32,022 nucleotides of DNA, taken from Cochliopodium minus. Taxonomy: Eukaryota; Discosea; Himatismenida; Cochliopodiidae. The notes beneath the pieces were generated by a model, which was not told the DNA's origin, searched no databases, and saw only the letters and a list, made by a program, of their open reading frames with translations. A program made the translations under genes and the position numbers. Every line of letters begins with the position of its first letter. Position 1 is the first letter of the stretch. This document shows, one piece after another, positions 31,049-32,022 of the stretch. The stretch is taken from assembly GCA_024220525.1 (NCBI GenBank), contig JAMYWO010000109.1, forward strand, positions 21,000-53,021, in the 5' to 3' direction.

Positions 31049-32022
31049 CTGAACCTCTTTGCGTTGTCTTGTGAAATGGTCCCAAGCTGCCCATATTTAT
31101 TTTCTCCAATGGTGTAAAGAAATCCAGAGCTTGTCAAAACAACAATGTGAGATTTCCCCAATTTTACTTTAAAATGAAATAAAATTGTTGATTAATTTTA
31201 AAATTTTTTAAAATTTTTTTTTAAAAAAAAAAACTTGTTTTTAAAAAAAACTTGTTTACCATCTTTAATACCAGTGTTGAAATTTACACTGAATTTTGAT
31301 TCACTTTCTCCCAGTGATTTTCCCCAATAATACAAAAAAGTATTGTCTAAAAAATAAAAAATAAAAAATAAATAAAAAAATAAAAAAATGTAAAAATAAA
31401 AAATGAAAAATAAAAAATAAAAAATAAAAAATAAAAATAAAAATCATAAAGAAAAATAAAAAAAAGAAATAAAAAAAACAATTAAAAAATAAAAAAAATC
31501 AAAAATTTAAAATAAATACCCAAATACAAATAAATCTCCATTATTTTTGGAAATTAAACAATGATTAAATCCACATCCAATAGTTTTGATATCTTTGTCG
31601 TTCAAAATCAAAGTGGGTTGGCAAACTTGTCTTTGATTTTTACCAAGTTGGCCTTTAAAAAATAAAAACGAAAAAAAAAAGTTAATTAAAAAAAATTTAA
31701 AAAAAAATATTAAAAAAAATTTACCAACACTGTTGTCACTAAAAAAAACAAAAAATATTAAAATATATAAAAAATAAAAAAGAATTTAAACCCAAATCCG
31801 AATAAATCACCATTTTTAAAGTAAATGTAGTTGTGGTATTGCCCGCAATGGATGGAAACAATGTTTTCATCTTTCATTATGATGCTGGGAGTGTTTCTGT
31901 TCTCGTAGTCTCCTAACCCTAATTGTCCTTTTTTAAAAAATAAAAGATAAAAAAATAAAAAAATAAAAAAATAAAAAAATAAAAAAATAAAAAAATAAAA
32001 AAATAAAAAAATAAAAAAATAA
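31049..32022 (-). CDS. RCC1-repeat protein, both ends missing
   Basis: Minus-strand exons visible: 31927-31792, 31738-31725 (14 bases), 31652-31520, 31346-31260, 31166-31049. They encode successive propeller repeats: GQLGLGDYENRNTPSIIMKD, SIHCGQYHNYIYFKNGDLFG, GQLGKNQRQVCQPTLI, TIGCGFNHCLISKNNGDLFV, FLYYWGKSLGES, and VKLGKSHIVVLTSSGFLYTI then GENKYGQLG. The start lies beyond 32022; the 3' part is lost at the N at 30909. One join is out of phase: exon 31652-31520 ends two bases into a codon, whereas 31346-31260 needs one. A missed microexon, a base error or real damage would explain this. It is a paralogue of, or possibly the missing continuation of, the RCC1 gene at 28630-30218. Confidence 0.72.
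31938..32022. repeat. AAAAAAT low-complexity repeat at window end
   Basis: Near-perfect tandem A-rich heptamers running to the window edge, in an intron of the RCC1 gene. Confidence 0.9.

Noticed and set aside
1-32022. tRNA, rRNA, retroelement, virus-like or DNA transposon sequences
   Set aside because: I looked for T-loop motifs, reverse transcriptase, integrase, capsid and transposase motifs and for terminal repeats and found none that I can support.

Overview
This window is nuclear DNA of a very AT-rich, intron-dense, compact protist genome. An amoebozoan of dictyostelid type fits best. The grounds are poly-asparagine tracts, A/T homopolymers directly before start codons, a deoxynucleoside kinase of the animal/Dictyostelium kind, a Zn2Cys6 regulator outside fungi, and nuclear genes for aerobic mitochondria (ISD11, NDUFAF4, COA7-like, m-AAA protease). 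The species cannot be named from sequence alone. All exon structures are my own splice reading: GT-AG junctions with matching phase, donors often GTAAAA, acceptors often TTTAG or AAAAG.

Layout. 1-2753 (+): 3' part of a Mediator MED25-like gene with a huge Asn-rich linker. 2914-3453 (-): universal stress protein. 3605-5915 (+): unusual protein joining an RPA70N-like domain, an XRCC4/SAS6-like head with coiled coil, and a SPRY-like C-terminus. 5979-7397 (-): type I membrane protein with an IPT/TIG-like domain. 7862-8502 (+): GNAT acetyltransferase. 8536-8701 (-): candidate box C/D snoRNA. 8797-9827 (+): COA7-like Sel1 protein. 10213-10950 (-): Zn2Cys6 transcription factor. 11424-12351 (+): S51 peptidase. 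13191-13418 (-): small hypothetical protein. 14002-15302 (+): core-1-type galactosyltransferase. 15413-18028 (-): large OB-fold-like protein. 18168-22212 (-): RAD54 with a Gly-Glu tail built from tiny exons. 22511-22765 (-): ISD11/LYRM4. 22982-23821 (-): NDUFAF4. 23862-25351 (+): short-chain dehydrogenase with microexons. 25423-26333 (-): deoxynucleoside kinase. 26608-28408 (+): N-terminal half of an AFG3-type m-AAA protease, cut off at a one-base N. 28630-30218 (-): RCC1-repeat gene. 30596-30908 (-): partial membrane protein, cut by a second N. 31049-32022 (-): another RCC1-repeat gene.

Functional themes. Mitochondrial biogenesis (ISD11, NDUFAF4, COA7-like, m-AAA) and DNA metabolism (RAD54, RPA70N/XRCC4-like, OB-fold protein, nucleoside kinase) are well represented. 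There is no operon logic. Genes sit on both strands, and the NDUFAF4 and SDR start codons are only 40 bp apart. No rRNA, tRNA, CRISPR or recognisable mobile or viral element was seen. The two N positions lie in or beside low-complexity DNA and probably mark contig joins, so the gene order right of 28504 should be treated with caution.
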